Source: Planctomycetota bacterium (GTDB taxonomy: Bacteria; Planctomycetota; UBA8742; UBA2392). From it: a stretch of 64,000 bases of DNA. Each line of letters starts with the position of its first letter. The first letter of the stretch is position 1. The position numbers and the translations under genes are program-made. The stretch spans positions 496,001 through 560,000 of the forward strand of contig JAOSKM010000003.1 in assembly GCA_027493625.1 (NCBI GenBank), written 5' to 3'. The notes under the pieces were generated by a model. That model was not told where the DNA came from. It did no database searches and worked only from the letters and a program-made list of their open reading frames with translations. Shown in pieces: positions 43,830-52,671 of the stretch.

Positions 43830-44668
43830 ACGACCTGCCCGCCAGGCTCGAGGCCGAGGCGCGCGGCCGTTACGTGCGCTGGAGCCCGGCCCTGTGGCAG
43901 GAACTGCTGGCCGGCCCCGCGGCCGAGTACGCAAACGCGCTGCACGCGGCGGGGCTGAGCGCCGAGGGCGAGGCGCTGCTGACCAGCTACCTCACGCTGG
44001 CGCGCGACGGCATCGGGCTCGGCTACCTGGCGCCGGTGGCATCGGGCGCGCGCAACTTCTTCACGGTCGCCTTCGGCGAGATTCTGCCGCGCAAGCTGGC
44101 TGGCTTGAAACCCTCGCGCCAGGCCGAGTTGCTGGCGGCGTGCTGGAACCTGGGCGAAAACCTGGAATCGCAGGCGGCCTGGCTCGACCGCGTGTTCGCC
44201 ACGGAACTGCGCGAGCTGCCCTCGCTGGATCAACTGGAAACCATGGTCGAGCGCGTCAGCACCGGCATGCAGCAGCCGCCGGACAGTCGCCTCAGCCCGG
44301 ACTGGCCCGTGGCAATGATTGACCTGGCGGCCGTGGACTCGCGCTTCCGGCCCGGTGCCGTGCGCTTCCTCACGCCCACGGTGGTGTGCGTCTACGACCG
44401 CGCCCGCAGCGGCGCCGGCGGTGAGGTGCCGACGCTGGGAGTGTGGCTGCGCCCGCAGCCGGTGATCCTCGGCCCCGTGGCCGTGGACGAGCCGCCGCCG
44501 AAGCCTGCCGACGACCCGCTCTGGAAGCGGGTGAACGAACGCGACCTGCGGCTCTCGGCGCGATTTGCAGCCGCGTCCAACGACTGGCGCGCGGTGTGCA
44601 CGCTGAACACCTCGCAGTGCCTGTTCGCGCTGCTGCCGGGGAGGCGCGATGACCGCCGCCGCCATTGA
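43826..44668 (+). CDS. Hypothetical partner protein in the MoxR-VWA operon
   Basis: 280 residues. ATGA overlaps the MoxR stop and its own end overlaps the next gene by 20 bases. Residues ~1-140 are helical ('YVRWSPALWQELLAGPAAEY', 'LLAACWNLGENLESQAAWLD') and ~160-240 beta-rich ('AMIDLAAVDSRFRPGAVRFL'). No known motif. Position between MoxR and the VWA protein suggests an adaptor or substrate-recognition role. Confidence 0.7.
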   Translation: MNDLPARLEAEARGRYVRWSPALWQELLAGPAAEYANALHAAGLSAEGEALLTSYLTLARDGIGLGYLAPVASGARNFFTVAFGEILPRKLAGLKPSRQAELLAACWNLGENLESQAAWLDRVFATELRELPSLDQLETMVERVSTGMQQPPDSRLSPDWPVAMIDLAAVDSRFRPGAVRFLTPTVVCVYDRARSGAGGEVPTLGVWLRPQPVILGPVAVDEPPPKPADDPLWKRVNERDLRLSARFAAASNDWRAVCTLNTSQCLFALLPGRRDDRRRH

Positions 44669-46319
44669 CGTGTCAACGGCCTGGCGCGATGCGCTAGCGG
44701 TATGGGGCGCGAACGTCAACCTCTCGCCGCCCGAGCCCCACGAGAGGCCGAAAGGCGGCTGGGTGGCCGAGGACCCGCTGGCCTACATCGACCTCGAGAC
44801 CCGCCAGGTGCGCGTGAACTTCGCACTGCTGAACGAGCTCCAGGTCCAGCACTGCCTGACGGGCATCCTGGCCCATGAGCTCGGCCACCACGTGCGCTTC
44901 CCCCACACCCTGCGCATGGCGGCCGACCTGCGCCTGATGGAGCAGCGCCTGCTGCCGGGCTTGAGCCAGTCCTTGACCAACCTGTTCTACGACCTGCAGG
45001 TTAACGAGTTCGTCGGCCACACCCACCGCGAACAGCTTTGCGATGTCTACCGCGCCTTCCGCCGGCGCGACGGCAAAGCCGGCCAGCGCGGCGACCCGCT
45101 GTTCAACTTTTACCTGGCGATCTACGAGGAACTCTGGGGGCTTGAGCCCGGCGACCTGGTCGGCCTCGATCCGCTGCCCCTGATGGAGAAAGAGTTCCCC
45201 GGCTGGCGCGCCGACGCCCGCATGTTCGCGCAGACCTTCTACGACCTGCCCACCGACTACCTGCAGTTCGCCTACTTCTGCAGCCGCTTTGCGCGCTACA
45301 TCCAGCTTGATCCCAAGGCCATCAAGGGCATCCCGCTCGCCGGCGACGTGCAGCAGCCCGGCGCCGACGACTTTGCCGAGGCCGTGTGGGGCAACGTGCT
45401 CACCGACGAGGCTATCGACGAAGCCATCGGGCGCGGCTGGATCGACCAGGGCCGCGAACAATCCGGCGACGGCGACGGCGCCTTGCGCAACCTGAACCGG
45501 GCCCTGGCCGGCATGCCCGGCAGCGCGCAGGCCGCATTCCGCGACACGCTCACCAGCCGCATCTACAAGCGCCTGGCCGAGCGCCACCTGATTGCGTACC
45601 CGCGCCTTGAAGACGTGACGGCGCCCGAGCCCTTCCTGCCCACCACGGTCGAGGAATGGGAGTTCGGCGACGACCCCCGCGCCATCGACTGGCAGCAGAC
45701 CATCCTGCGCCAGGGCCACCTGGCGGGCGCTATGCCCCTGCGCCGCGAGCTCGAGGCCGACGCCCCGACCGTGAAGGGCCACGGCGCTCCGCCGCTGGAG
45801 ATCTACCTCGATACCAGCGGCTCCATGCCCGCGCCGCACATGGGCGTCAACGCCATGACCCTGGCCGCGCAGGTGCTGCTGATGGCCGCGATCCGCGCCG
45901 GCAGCAAGGTGCGCGGCGTGGTCTACAGCTACGGGCCGATCCTGGCCTCCGACTGGATGCACGACGAAGAGAACGCCCGCCGCTGGCTGCTGAAGTACGC
46001 GGGCGGCGGCACCGACTACCCCTTCGACGAGCTGGTGCGCTCCGCGGCCGAGAACGCCGGTGTGCTGCGCGTGATCATCAGCGACGGCGACTTCCTCTAT
46101 AACGTGGCCAACGGCCGCAAGCACGCCATGGAGGACCTGGCGGCCGGCATCGCGCAGTCACGGTTGCTGGTGGCGATGTTGCGCGTGACTGAGCAAAGCG
46201 CCCGCAGCACGCTGAAGCCGGTGCTGAACCTGCCGAACTTCCGGCTGTTGTGCGTCAACAACCCCGGCGACCTGGGGCGCGCGGCCGCGGCTTTGGCCAA
46301 CGCGCTCTTCGAGGATTGA
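44649..46319 (+). CDS. Metallopeptidase-like protein with C-terminal VWA domain
   Basis: 556 residues. The N-terminal zinc-protease-like motif 'GILAHELGHHVRFPH' (~72-86) gives HExxH. The middle is helical. The C-terminal von Willebrand A domain has the MIDAS start 'IYLDTSGSMPAPHMG' (~385), a conserved Thr in 'YAGGGTDYPFDELV' and 'VIISDGDFLYN'. This matches the DUF2201/COG3864-type 'VWA-like metallopeptidase' that pairs with MoxR ATPases, comparable to RavA-ViaA. The pair probably acts as a chaperone/insertase on a target complex. The target is unknown. Confidence 0.88.
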   Translation: MTAAAIDVSTAWRDALAVWGANVNLSPPEPHERPKGGWVAEDPLAYIDLETRQVRVNFALLNELQVQHCLTGILAHELGHHVRFPHTLRMAADLRLMEQRLLPGLSQSLTNLFYDLQVNEFVGHTHREQLCDVYRAFRRRDGKAGQRGDPLFNFYLAIYEELWGLEPGDLVGLDPLPLMEKEFPGWRADARMFAQTFYDLPTDYLQFAYFCSRFARYIQLDPKAIKGIPLAGDVQQPGADDFAEAVWGNVLTDEAIDEAIGRGWIDQGREQSGDGDGALRNLNRALAGMPGSAQAAFRDTLTSRIYKRLAERHLIAYPRLEDVTAPEPFLPTTVEEWEFGDDPRAIDWQQTILRQGHLAGAMPLRRELEADAPTVKGHGAPPLEIYLDTSGSMPAPHMGVNAMTLAAQVLLMAAIRAGSKVRGVVYSYGPILASDWMHDEENARRWLLKYAGGGTDYPFDELVRSAAENAGVLRVIISDGDFLYNVANGRKHAMEDLAAGIAQSRLLVAMLRVTEQSARSTLKPVLNLPNFRLLCVNNPGDLGRAAAALANALFED

Positions 46320-46321
46320 GG

Positions 46322-46918
46322 ATGGCGGAGCTGGACCTCAAGCGAGTGCAGTCCGAGCTGACGGCCGCGCCGCTGGTTTCGCCGTGGCCGCTGGAATTGG
46401 CGATCGCCGCGATCAACGACCTGTTCCGCCACGGGGGATTGCCGGCCGTCAGCGACGTGCTGTGGGCCGACTGGACAAAGAAAGCGCACAAGCTGTGGGG
46501 CGAGCAGTTGGGCATGCTGGCGCACTTCCTGGCGGGCAGCTCACTGCGCGGCTTCACATTGCTGGCCCTGCGCGAGCTGAAGTCGAAGCTGCCCGACGCC
46601 TCGCAGCAGCGCAGCAGCGTCGCGCTGGCCCTGCGCGAATTCTGGGCCGCCACGGAGCCCCTGACGGCCGAGATGATCCGCGCCAACCAGTTCCGGCAGG
46701 AGGAATTCCTGCGCCGCTGGGCGGAGGCCTGGCAGGCCGGCATCCAGGGCGAGAAAGCCAAAGAGTCGAAGCGCCGGCTCGAGAACCTGGACTACCGCAG
46801 CACCCTCAAGGAGTTCGACCAGGCCGAAGCCGCCCGCAAGCGCGAGGCCGAGGCCCGCGCCAAGGCCCTGCGCGAAGCCGCCGAGCGCGACGCCGCGGCA
46901 CGGGGGTGGCGCGAATGA
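46322..46918 (+). CDS. Helical hypothetical protein in the MoxR-VWA operon
   Basis: 198 residues, two bases after the VWA stop. Globular helices (~1-120) include 'LLALRELKSKLPDASQQRSS'. They lead into a long charged coiled coil (~125-198: 'WQAGIQGEKAKESKRRLENL', 'AEAARKREAEARAKALREAA'). Unknown family. Its stop overlaps the next ATG (ATGA), so expression is coupled. Confidence 0.68.
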   Translation: MAELDLKRVQSELTAAPLVSPWPLELAIAAINDLFRHGGLPAVSDVLWADWTKKAHKLWGEQLGMLAHFLAGSSLRGFTLLALRELKSKLPDASQQRSSVALALREFWAATEPLTAEMIRANQFRQEEFLRRWAEAWQAGIQGEKAKESKRRLENLDYRSTLKEFDQAEAARKREAEARAKALREAAERDAAARGWRE

Positions 46919-47541
46919 AAGAGAGCGTGCAGGGTTTCGAGCGCCGCACCGGCCTGCGCTACGCGCCGCCCGCCACGCTGGCCGCCGCCGCCCACGCGCT
47001 GGCGCGGCGCGAGAGCTGCCCCACGCTGTTCCGTTATCCCGGCCCGCAGGGGCTGGCGCAGCTGATCGGCGGCACGCTGCGCGAGCTGTCGCCGCCTGGC
47101 ACTCCCTGGATCTGGCTGCACGAGAAGACGCCGCCCGAGCGCAAGCTCAGCGCGCAGCGCTTCGGCCTGTTGGCGATCCTGCAGCCCCTGCGCCTGTCAC
47201 CGGTGCGCGAGGGCAAGGGCGTGTGGCTGGCGCAGGCCCACGTCGTGGCGCCCGACGAGCCGCTGGTGTGGGTGCCGCCCTCGGCCGTGAAGCGCCCGGT
47301 CAGCCTGGACCGCGCGGCGCACCCGGAGCAGGCGGTCAGTCGCTTCGGCCCCAGTTACGAGGCCCAGCGCCGGCAGGTGACCGAGCAACTGGACGCCTAC
47401 CTGGAAGAGTTGTCACTGCTGGAACAGGCGGGCGTGGAGCCGCCCCGCAAGCCGTGGTGCGAACTGTCGGCCGCCACGCGCAAGCGCAAGCTGGCACAGG
47501 CCGGCGTGAAGGCACGCTGGACGCGGGAGTTCGGCAAGTGA
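46915..47541 (+). CDS. Hypothetical protein bridging the MoxR-VWA module and the ligase
   Basis: 208 residues from ATG 46915, overlapping the previous stop and followed by a GTGA overlap with the ligase gene. 'ARRESCPTLFRYPGPQGLAQ', 'PWIWLHEKTPPERKLSAQRF' and a basic C-terminus ('SAATRKRKLAQAGVKARWTR') stand out. No known fold. The frame is open far upstream inside the previous gene but only as a shadow. Confidence 0.68.
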   Translation: MKESVQGFERRTGLRYAPPATLAAAAHALARRESCPTLFRYPGPQGLAQLIGGTLRELSPPGTPWIWLHEKTPPERKLSAQRFGLLAILQPLRLSPVREGKGVWLAQAHVVAPDEPLVWVPPSAVKRPVSLDRAAHPEQAVSRFGPSYEAQRRQVTEQLDAYLEELSLLEQAGVEPPRKPWCELSAATRKRKLAQAGVKARWTREFGK

Positions 47542-48845
47542 GTAACACACAGCCCGTGGCGGTGCCGGCGCGCCTGCGCCACGACTACGACGCCCTGCGC
47601 GCCTGGCTGCCGCGCGTGCACGAGACGGTTGGCGCGCTCCGTGCGACACTGCCGGAAGACGAGGCCGCCGCCCGCGCGTCGTTGGCGTCGCGGCTGGAGA
47701 TCCCGCGCCGCCAGATGCTGGGCTCGCCCTGGTGGCTTGCCACCCTGCGCGAGCACGGCCTGTCGCCGCGCGACCTGCAATCGCTGGATGACCTGCGCGG
47801 CTTCCCCACGCTGGCGCGCGCCGAGCTGCGCCGCCAGGCCCACGCGCTGCCCTGCTTCGACCCTGACTCTGACGAAGCGCGCCAGGTGGTGCTGATCCGC
47901 TCCTCCGGCAGCACCGGCGAGCCGGTCGAAGTATTGAAAGACACCTACGACACCCTGCACATGTGGGCCGTGCTGCGCTTCTGGCTGCATGCGCTTGCCT
48001 TGCCCATGCCCGAGCAGCCGCGCGTGGCCCTGCTGTGCGCGCTGCCCGGCGGCCTGGAGTACACCTCGCGGCTGCCGGCATTCAACGACGGCCTGCTGAC
48101 CCGCATCTCCAGCGTGCGCGAGCGCCCGTTGCAGCGCCTGCTGCAGGCCGATCCGCAACTGCTGTTCTCGGACCCCGCGGGCTTCCACTGGCTGCTGGCG
48201 CAGCCTGAGGCGCCAAGGCCGCTGCTGGCGCTCAGCTCCGCGCAGTACCTGGCGCCGGAGATCCGCGCGCAGGTTGAGGCGCAGCTGGGCTGCCCGGTGC
48301 TGGACTATTACTCCACCAGCGAGACGGGCGCGATCGCCTGGCGCTGCCCGCATGCGCCCGGGAACTGGCACGTGCTCACGCCCGAGGTGTGGGTCGAGCA
48401 ATTGGAAGGCGAGCTGGTGGTCACGCGCCTGCGCGACAGCGTGCTGCCGGTGATCCGCTACCGCACCGGCGACCGCGGCGAGGTGCGCTTCGGCCGCTGC
48501 GCCTGCGGGCGCGTCGGCTTCAGCATCACGGGCTTCCACGGCCGCCGCGCCTGCAACTTCGTGGCGCCTAACGGCGGACTGGCCGACGCCTGGACGCTGG
48601 CGTGGATCTTCAAGTACCACGACCTCGAGGATTTCCGCCTGACGCAGACCGGCGTCCGCGACTTCGAGCTGGAGGTTGCCAGCACTGCCGAAACAGCTGA
48701 GCTGCTGGACAAGCTGCAGCGCGCGCTGGCCCACATGGGCTGGCCCGATCCGCGCGTGAAACTGCTGCGCGTAGAAGCGATCACGAAACAGGGCGCGAAG
48801 CCCGAGCCGTTTCGAGTTGCCAGTGCTCTTCAAGCTCGCCCGTAG
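47538..48845 (+). CDS. PaaK-type acyl-adenylate ligase
   Basis: 435 residues from GTG 47538, coupled by GTGA. The adenylation core follows phenylacetate-CoA-ligase-like enzymes, with 'LGSPWWLATLREHGLSPRDL', P-loop 'VLIRSSGSTGEPVEVLKD', A5-type 'LDYYSTSETGAIAWRCPHAP' and A7-type 'VIRYRTGDRGEVRFG'. 'CACGRVG' follows, as in PaaK relatives. It activates a carboxylate with ATP and transfers it to CoA, a carrier protein or an amine. The clustered radical SAM, amidotransferase-like and glycosyltransferase genes suggest a biosynthetic rather than catabolic role. The 3' end overlaps the convergent radical SAM gene by 65 bases. Confidence 0.85.
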   Translation: MSNTQPVAVPARLRHDYDALRAWLPRVHETVGALRATLPEDEAAARASLASRLEIPRRQMLGSPWWLATLREHGLSPRDLQSLDDLRGFPTLARAELRRQAHALPCFDPDSDEARQVVLIRSSGSTGEPVEVLKDTYDTLHMWAVLRFWLHALALPMPEQPRVALLCALPGGLEYTSRLPAFNDGLLTRISSVRERPLQRLLQADPQLLFSDPAGFHWLLAQPEAPRPLLALSSAQYLAPEIRAQVEAQLGCPVLDYYSTSETGAIAWRCPHAPGNWHVLTPEVWVEQLEGELVVTRLRDSVLPVIRYRTGDRGEVRFGRCACGRVGFSITGFHGRRACNFVAPNGGLADAWTLAWIFKYHDLEDFRLTQTGVRDFELEVASTAETAELLDKLQRALAHMGWPDPRVKLLRVEAITKQGAKPEPFRVASALQARP

Positions 48846-49557
48846 AGCCGGTGCAGAAGCGGCACGATTCCAGGGGCTTGTCGGCCGCCAGGTACTCCAG
48901 CAGCCGGCGCTGCAGCTGCCCGCCGCGCAGCTCTACGCCCTCATCGGCCAGTTGCGGACGGCTGTGCACGTCGGCCAGGTGGGGCGGGCGGGTGCACAGG
49001 TAGAAGCGGCCATCGCGCACCATGTGGCAGCGGTGGCGCAGCCAGCAGCCCTTGAATACTTCGGTCGCGTCCGCGTGGGGCGCAAGGGCGTCCATGCGCT
49101 GGAAGCGCGGCGCGGGCTTGAGGCGCAGCTCAACGTCGAAGTCCTCGCAGCGCTGCAGGATCAGCCCCAGTGTGGCGTCGGGCAGCGGCGCCGAGGGGTA
49201 CAGCGAAACGCAGATACGATCCAGCGCCCGCCAGAACTCGTCGGGCATGCGCGGCGCGAGAAAGCCGTTGGTGGTCACCTGCAGCACCGGCGCGATGGCG
49301 CTCTCGCGCGCGACCTGCAGGCAGTCGGTGATGCGCGGGTGCAGCAGCGGCTCGCCCCCTGTCAGCTTGAAGGCCTGCGGCGCCAGCACCGGCGCCAGCG
49401 CGGCCAGGTCGCGGGCCAGCGCCGCGGGCTCGAGCACCCGGGGCGCAAGCTGCGGCGACAGCGTGCAGCAGTGCACGCAGCGCAGGTTGCAGTGGTCGAC
49501 GATGTGCGCCTCGAGCGCCCAGGTCTGGATGCGGCCGTTGTGAATCCCGTATCCCAT
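48781..49557 (-). CDS. Radical SAM enzyme with extra C-terminal cysteines
   Basis: 258 residues from ATG 49557, giving 'MGYGIHNGRIQTWALEAHIV'; the frame extends 43 codons upstream into the divergent gene. The [4Fe-4S] motif is 'CNLRCVHC' (CxxxCxxC), followed by 'LTGGEPLLHPR' (SAM-binding GGE) and 'LQVTTNGFL'. Five further cysteines ('GCWLRHRCHMVRDGRFYLCT', 'CRFC') resemble a short SPASM/twitch-type auxiliary cluster, typical of peptide or carbohydrate-modifying members. It is divergent by 17 bases from the asparagine-synthase-like gene. A TACACT box six bases from the ATG suggests a leaderless message. Confidence 0.87.
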   Translation of the reverse strand: MGYGIHNGRIQTWALEAHIVDHCNLRCVHCCTLSPQLAPRVLEPAALARDLAALAPVLAPQAFKLTGGEPLLHPRITDCLQVARESAIAPVLQVTTNGFLAPRMPDEFWRALDRICVSLYPSAPLPDATLGLILQRCEDFDVELRLKPAPRFQRMDALAPHADATEVFKGCWLRHRCHMVRDGRFYLCTRPPHLADVHSRPQLADEGVELRGGQLQRRLLEYLAADKPLESCRFCTGSTGELEEHWQLETARASRPVS

Positions 49558-49574
49558 GGCAGAAGTGTAGCACC

Positions 49575-50687
49575 GTGAAGCAGACCACAGGCATGACTTC
49601 GGCCGTGTACGCCGCGCTGACCGATCCCTCCGAGTTCGGCGCCTGCGTGCGCTGCCAGCCGGTTGAGCCCGCCTTGCCCGCGCCATCCGCCGATCTGCAC
49701 GCCGCGCTGCTGGCGGCCGTTGGCGCTTGCGGCGACGCGGTGTTCTGCCTCAGCGGCGGGCTGGATTCCTCGCTGCTGCTGGCGCTGGCGCTGGAGGCCG
49801 GGTTGAAGCCGCGCGCGGCCACACTGGTGTTTGAGCAGCCGGACGCCGAGACCGAACGCGCGCGCCTGGTGGCGCGAACGCTGGGCGTGCCGCTGGCCGA
49901 AATCACAGTGCGCGCTGACGAGCTGCCGGCAGCCCTGGAGCCCGCCATCCGCGCGGCCCGCACCGTTGTCTACAACGGGCGCGCCGTCGCCAAGTTCCTG
50001 TTCTGGCGCAAGCTGGGTGTGTCCAGCGCTGTCAGCGGCGTGGGCGCCGACGAGGTGTTCATTGGCCAGCCTGAAAAGCTGATCTGCGAACCGGGCGAGT
50101 CGCCCCCATTTGTGCAGCGCCGCCGCGCGGAGTGTGCCGAGGGTGCGAAGCTGCTGCGCGATACGGCCGTCTTTGCCGAGCCGGCATGCCCCGGCGACTG
50201 CCTGCGCTGGGCCCAGCGCCTGCTGTGGCGCGTGGAAACCCTGCCCGGCACCATCGCCGTGGAGTGCGACACCGCGGCCGGTGCGGGCGTGCGCGTGCTG
50301 CTTCCTTATATAGAAGCAAGTGTGCGGGCCTGGGCGGATGCACGGCCGGTGAATGAGCTAGTCCGGGGCAAACTTGGCAAGCTGCCCCTGCGCAAGCTGG
50401 CGGAAGGCCGCCTGCCCGCCCAGGTCCTGCAGGCGCCCAAGCAGCCGGTGCTGGCGCAGCCCCAGCCCGGCCCCGCACACGCGGCCTGGTGTACTGCGCT
50501 GGGCAAGGTGCTGACGCCCGAACGCCTGGCGCCTTTACGCATGGTCGAGCCCGCGGCCGTGGCGGACTGCCTGGCGCGCTACGCGGAAACGGCCGACTGC
50601 ACGCTCGACCGGGTGCTGCTGAAATTATCATCGCTGGTGGTGCTGCGGGAAAGTCACGGGGAGGCTGCATGGCACGCATCGTCCTGA
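49575..50687 (+). CDS. Asparagine-synthase-like ATP-dependent amidotransferase, synthase domain only
   Basis: 370 residues from GTG 49575 (ATG 49593 possible). The PP-loop 'VFCLSGGLDSSLLLALALE' (~56-74) and 'AVSGVGADEVFIGQPE' mark the asparagine synthetase B synthetase domain. The N-terminal glutaminase domain with Cys2 is missing, as in beta-lactam-synthetase-like or lasso-peptide cyclase relatives that use an internal or external amine. It probably adenylates a carboxylate to form an amide or lactam. It overlaps the glycosyltransferase gene by 19 bases. Confidence 0.82.
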   Translation: MKQTTGMTSAVYAALTDPSEFGACVRCQPVEPALPAPSADLHAALLAAVGACGDAVFCLSGGLDSSLLLALALEAGLKPRAATLVFEQPDAETERARLVARTLGVPLAEITVRADELPAALEPAIRAARTVVYNGRAVAKFLFWRKLGVSSAVSGVGADEVFIGQPEKLICEPGESPPFVQRRRAECAEGAKLLRDTAVFAEPACPGDCLRWAQRLLWRVETLPGTIAVECDTAAGAGVRVLLPYIEASVRAWADARPVNELVRGKLGKLPLRKLAEGRLPAQVLQAPKQPVLAQPQPGPAHAAWCTALGKVLTPERLAPLRMVEPAAVADCLARYAETADCTLDRVLLKLSSLVVLRESHGEAAWHASS

Positions 50688-51859
50688 TGTCCACCATGGA
50701 GAAGGGGCACGTGAACCCGGTGGTGGGCGTGGCCCAGTGGCTGCGGCGCATGGGGCACACCGTGGGCTGGCTGTGCATCCCGCACCCCGAAGCGCAGGTG
50801 CTGAAGCTGGACGTCGAGGTGTTGCCGTTTGACCCGCCCCCGCCCCCTGATTTACCCACCCGCGGCGAGGAGATCGCCGCCCTGGTGCGCGACAACGAGC
50901 GCCTGCGCCCCTGGCTGAAGACCCTGCTGCTCGACGCCGTGCCCGCGCAGATCGAGCCCGTGCGTAAAAGCCTGCGCGCCTGGCGGCCCGACCTGGTGGC
51001 GCTGGACCCCATGCTGTACCAGGGCGTGATCGCCGCGCGGGCCGAGGGCATCGCGCTGGCGACCATCTCGTCATCGCTGAACCCGGCCACGCCCGCCAAC
51101 CTGGACACCCCCCACACCCGCAACGTGCGCAGCATCGAGGCCGAGCGCAGCGCGCTTTTCGCCCAATACGGTATCGAGGACGAGTTCCGCCTCTGCGACT
51201 GGCGGGCGCCGCGGGTGAACGTGGTGTTCGCCACCCGCGAGTACCTGGGCGAGCTGGCCGACGTGCCGCCCAACGTGCAACTGGTCGGCCCCAGCCTGCC
51301 GCCCGGGCCGCGCGGCGACGAGCCCGAGTTTGACTGGTCGCGGCTCGACGGCCGTCCGCTGCTGTATGCCTCGTTCGGAAGCCAGATTTTCCACCAGCCC
51401 GAGCTGTTCGGCAAACTCGCCCGCGCCAGCGCCGGCCTGGGCGTGCAGCTGCTGCTGAGCGCCGGTCCGCTGGCGGAGTCGGACTGGGCGCGCGGGCTGC
51501 CGCCGCACGTGCTGGCCGTAAAGTACGTGCCGCAACTGCAGGTGCTGGAGCGCGCCCGCGCGTCCGTGACCCACGGCGGCGCCAACTCGATCATGGAAGC
51601 GCTCTACCATGGCGTGCCGCTGCTGCAGAGCCCGGTGTGCAACGACCAGTTCCTGCAGGCGGAGTTCCTGCGGCGCTCCGGCGCGGGCGTGGTGCTGGAC
51701 CTGTACACGGCCGACGAAACACAGACACGCGAGGTGCTGGCCGGACTGCTGCGCGACGACGCGCCGCAGCGCGAGGCCATCACGCCGATCCAGGCCAGTT
51801 ACCGGGCCCACGACGGCGCGCGCAAAACAGCCGAGCTGCTGCACGCCCTGGTGACCTGA
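50669..51859 (+). CDS. UDP-glycosyltransferase (GT1/MGT-like)
   Basis: 396 residues, ATG with GAGG just upstream. It is a GT-B enzyme: N-domain 'MARIVLMSTMEKGHVNPVVG', C-domain 'PLLYASFGSQIFHQPELFGK' and the nucleotide-sugar motif 'VTHGGANSIMEALYHGVPLL' with 'CNDQFLQAEFLRRSGAGVVL'. It transfers a sugar from a UDP- or dTDP-sugar to a small acceptor, as in macrolide or flavonoid glycosylation. Its stop overlaps the next start (TGATG). Confidence 0.9.
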   Translation: MARIVLMSTMEKGHVNPVVGVAQWLRRMGHTVGWLCIPHPEAQVLKLDVEVLPFDPPPPPDLPTRGEEIAALVRDNERLRPWLKTLLLDAVPAQIEPVRKSLRAWRPDLVALDPMLYQGVIAARAEGIALATISSSLNPATPANLDTPHTRNVRSIEAERSALFAQYGIEDEFRLCDWRAPRVNVVFATREYLGELADVPPNVQLVGPSLPPGPRGDEPEFDWSRLDGRPLLYASFGSQIFHQPELFGKLARASAGLGVQLLLSAGPLAESDWARGLPPHVLAVKYVPQLQVLERARASVTHGGANSIMEALYHGVPLLQSPVCNDQFLQAEFLRRSGAGVVLDLYTADETQTREVLAGLLRDDAPQREAITPIQASYRAHDGARKTAELLHALVT

Positions 51860-52671
51860 TGGACGCCGCCGCGACTATCGAGCGCTTCCGCGCGCCGGGC
51901 ATCACGCCCGCCGAGGTGTGGGACCTGCCCGTGGACGGCCGCGCCTTCTGGCAGCTGCTGGGCAGCACGCGCCTGGCCGAGCTGCGGGAAGCCGGCGTCA
52001 GCGAGCCCGCCATCGCCGCGGAATTCGCACAAGTGGTCTCGCACGCGCTGCCGCTGATTGCTGCGCGCTTGGGCGCGTTTGAGCGCGTGGTGCTGGCTGG
52101 CGGACTCACGGCCCTGGAGGGGTTTGGCGTGCAAGGCGCTGCCGTGCTGCCGGGCGGGGCGTTCTGCGCGGCTGGCGCTGCCGACTCGGACGCAGAGCTG
52201 GTCGCCGACATCGGCCAGACCGCGCACAAGCTGGCGCTGGGCGCACAGCGCGTCTCGATTGAGCGCGACCTGATGCGCTGCCCGCTGGTGACGGTGGAGC
52301 AGCACAGCAGCCTCAGCCCGCAACGACGCACAGAGCTTGGCGCCGCGGCCTGCGAATTCGCCGCCGAGTCCATCGCACGCGGCCTGCAACTGGGCGAAGT
52401 GCGCAGCCTGTGGCTGGCGCTGCCGGTCGCGCTGGATGATGAGTTGCGGCCGGGCGACTGCACCTACCCGGGCTGGGAGGGCGACGCCGGGCTGGTGCGC
52501 CGCATGCTGGCGCGCGCGTGTAAGCTGGCCGGGTGCGTACCCGAGCGGGTGCGCGTCGCCAACGACGCCGAGCTGGCCGCGCTGGCGGCGCGCAAGGCCG
52601 GGTTGTGCGCCGGGCGCACGCTGGTGTTGACGCTGGGTTTCGGGCCGGGGGCCGCTGTGGTGGAAGCATGA
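51859..52671 (+). CDS. ROK/ASKHA-like protein, possible sugar kinase
   Basis: 270 residues. A helical N-terminal ~65 residues is followed by an actin-like ATPase pattern: 'FERVVLAGGLTALEGFGVQG', 'LVADIGQTAHKLALGAQRVS' (phosphate-1-like DIGxT), 'ESIARGLQLGEVRSLWLALP', 'RVRVANDAELAALAARKAGL' and 'LVLTLGFGPGAAVVEA'. The order and motifs look like ROK-type sugar kinases or repressors but are divergent, so activity is uncertain. ATGA coupling to the PIG-L gene and TGATG coupling to the glycosyltransferase suggest a shared sugar substrate. Confidence 0.65.
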   Translation: MDAAATIERFRAPGITPAEVWDLPVDGRAFWQLLGSTRLAELREAGVSEPAIAAEFAQVVSHALPLIAARLGAFERVVLAGGLTALEGFGVQGAAVLPGGAFCAAGAADSDAELVADIGQTAHKLALGAQRVSIERDLMRCPLVTVEQHSSLSPQRRTELGAAACEFAAESIARGLQLGEVRSLWLALPVALDDELRPGDCTYPGWEGDAGLVRRMLARACKLAGCVPERVRVANDAELAALAARKAGLCAGRTLVLTLGFGPGAAVVEA

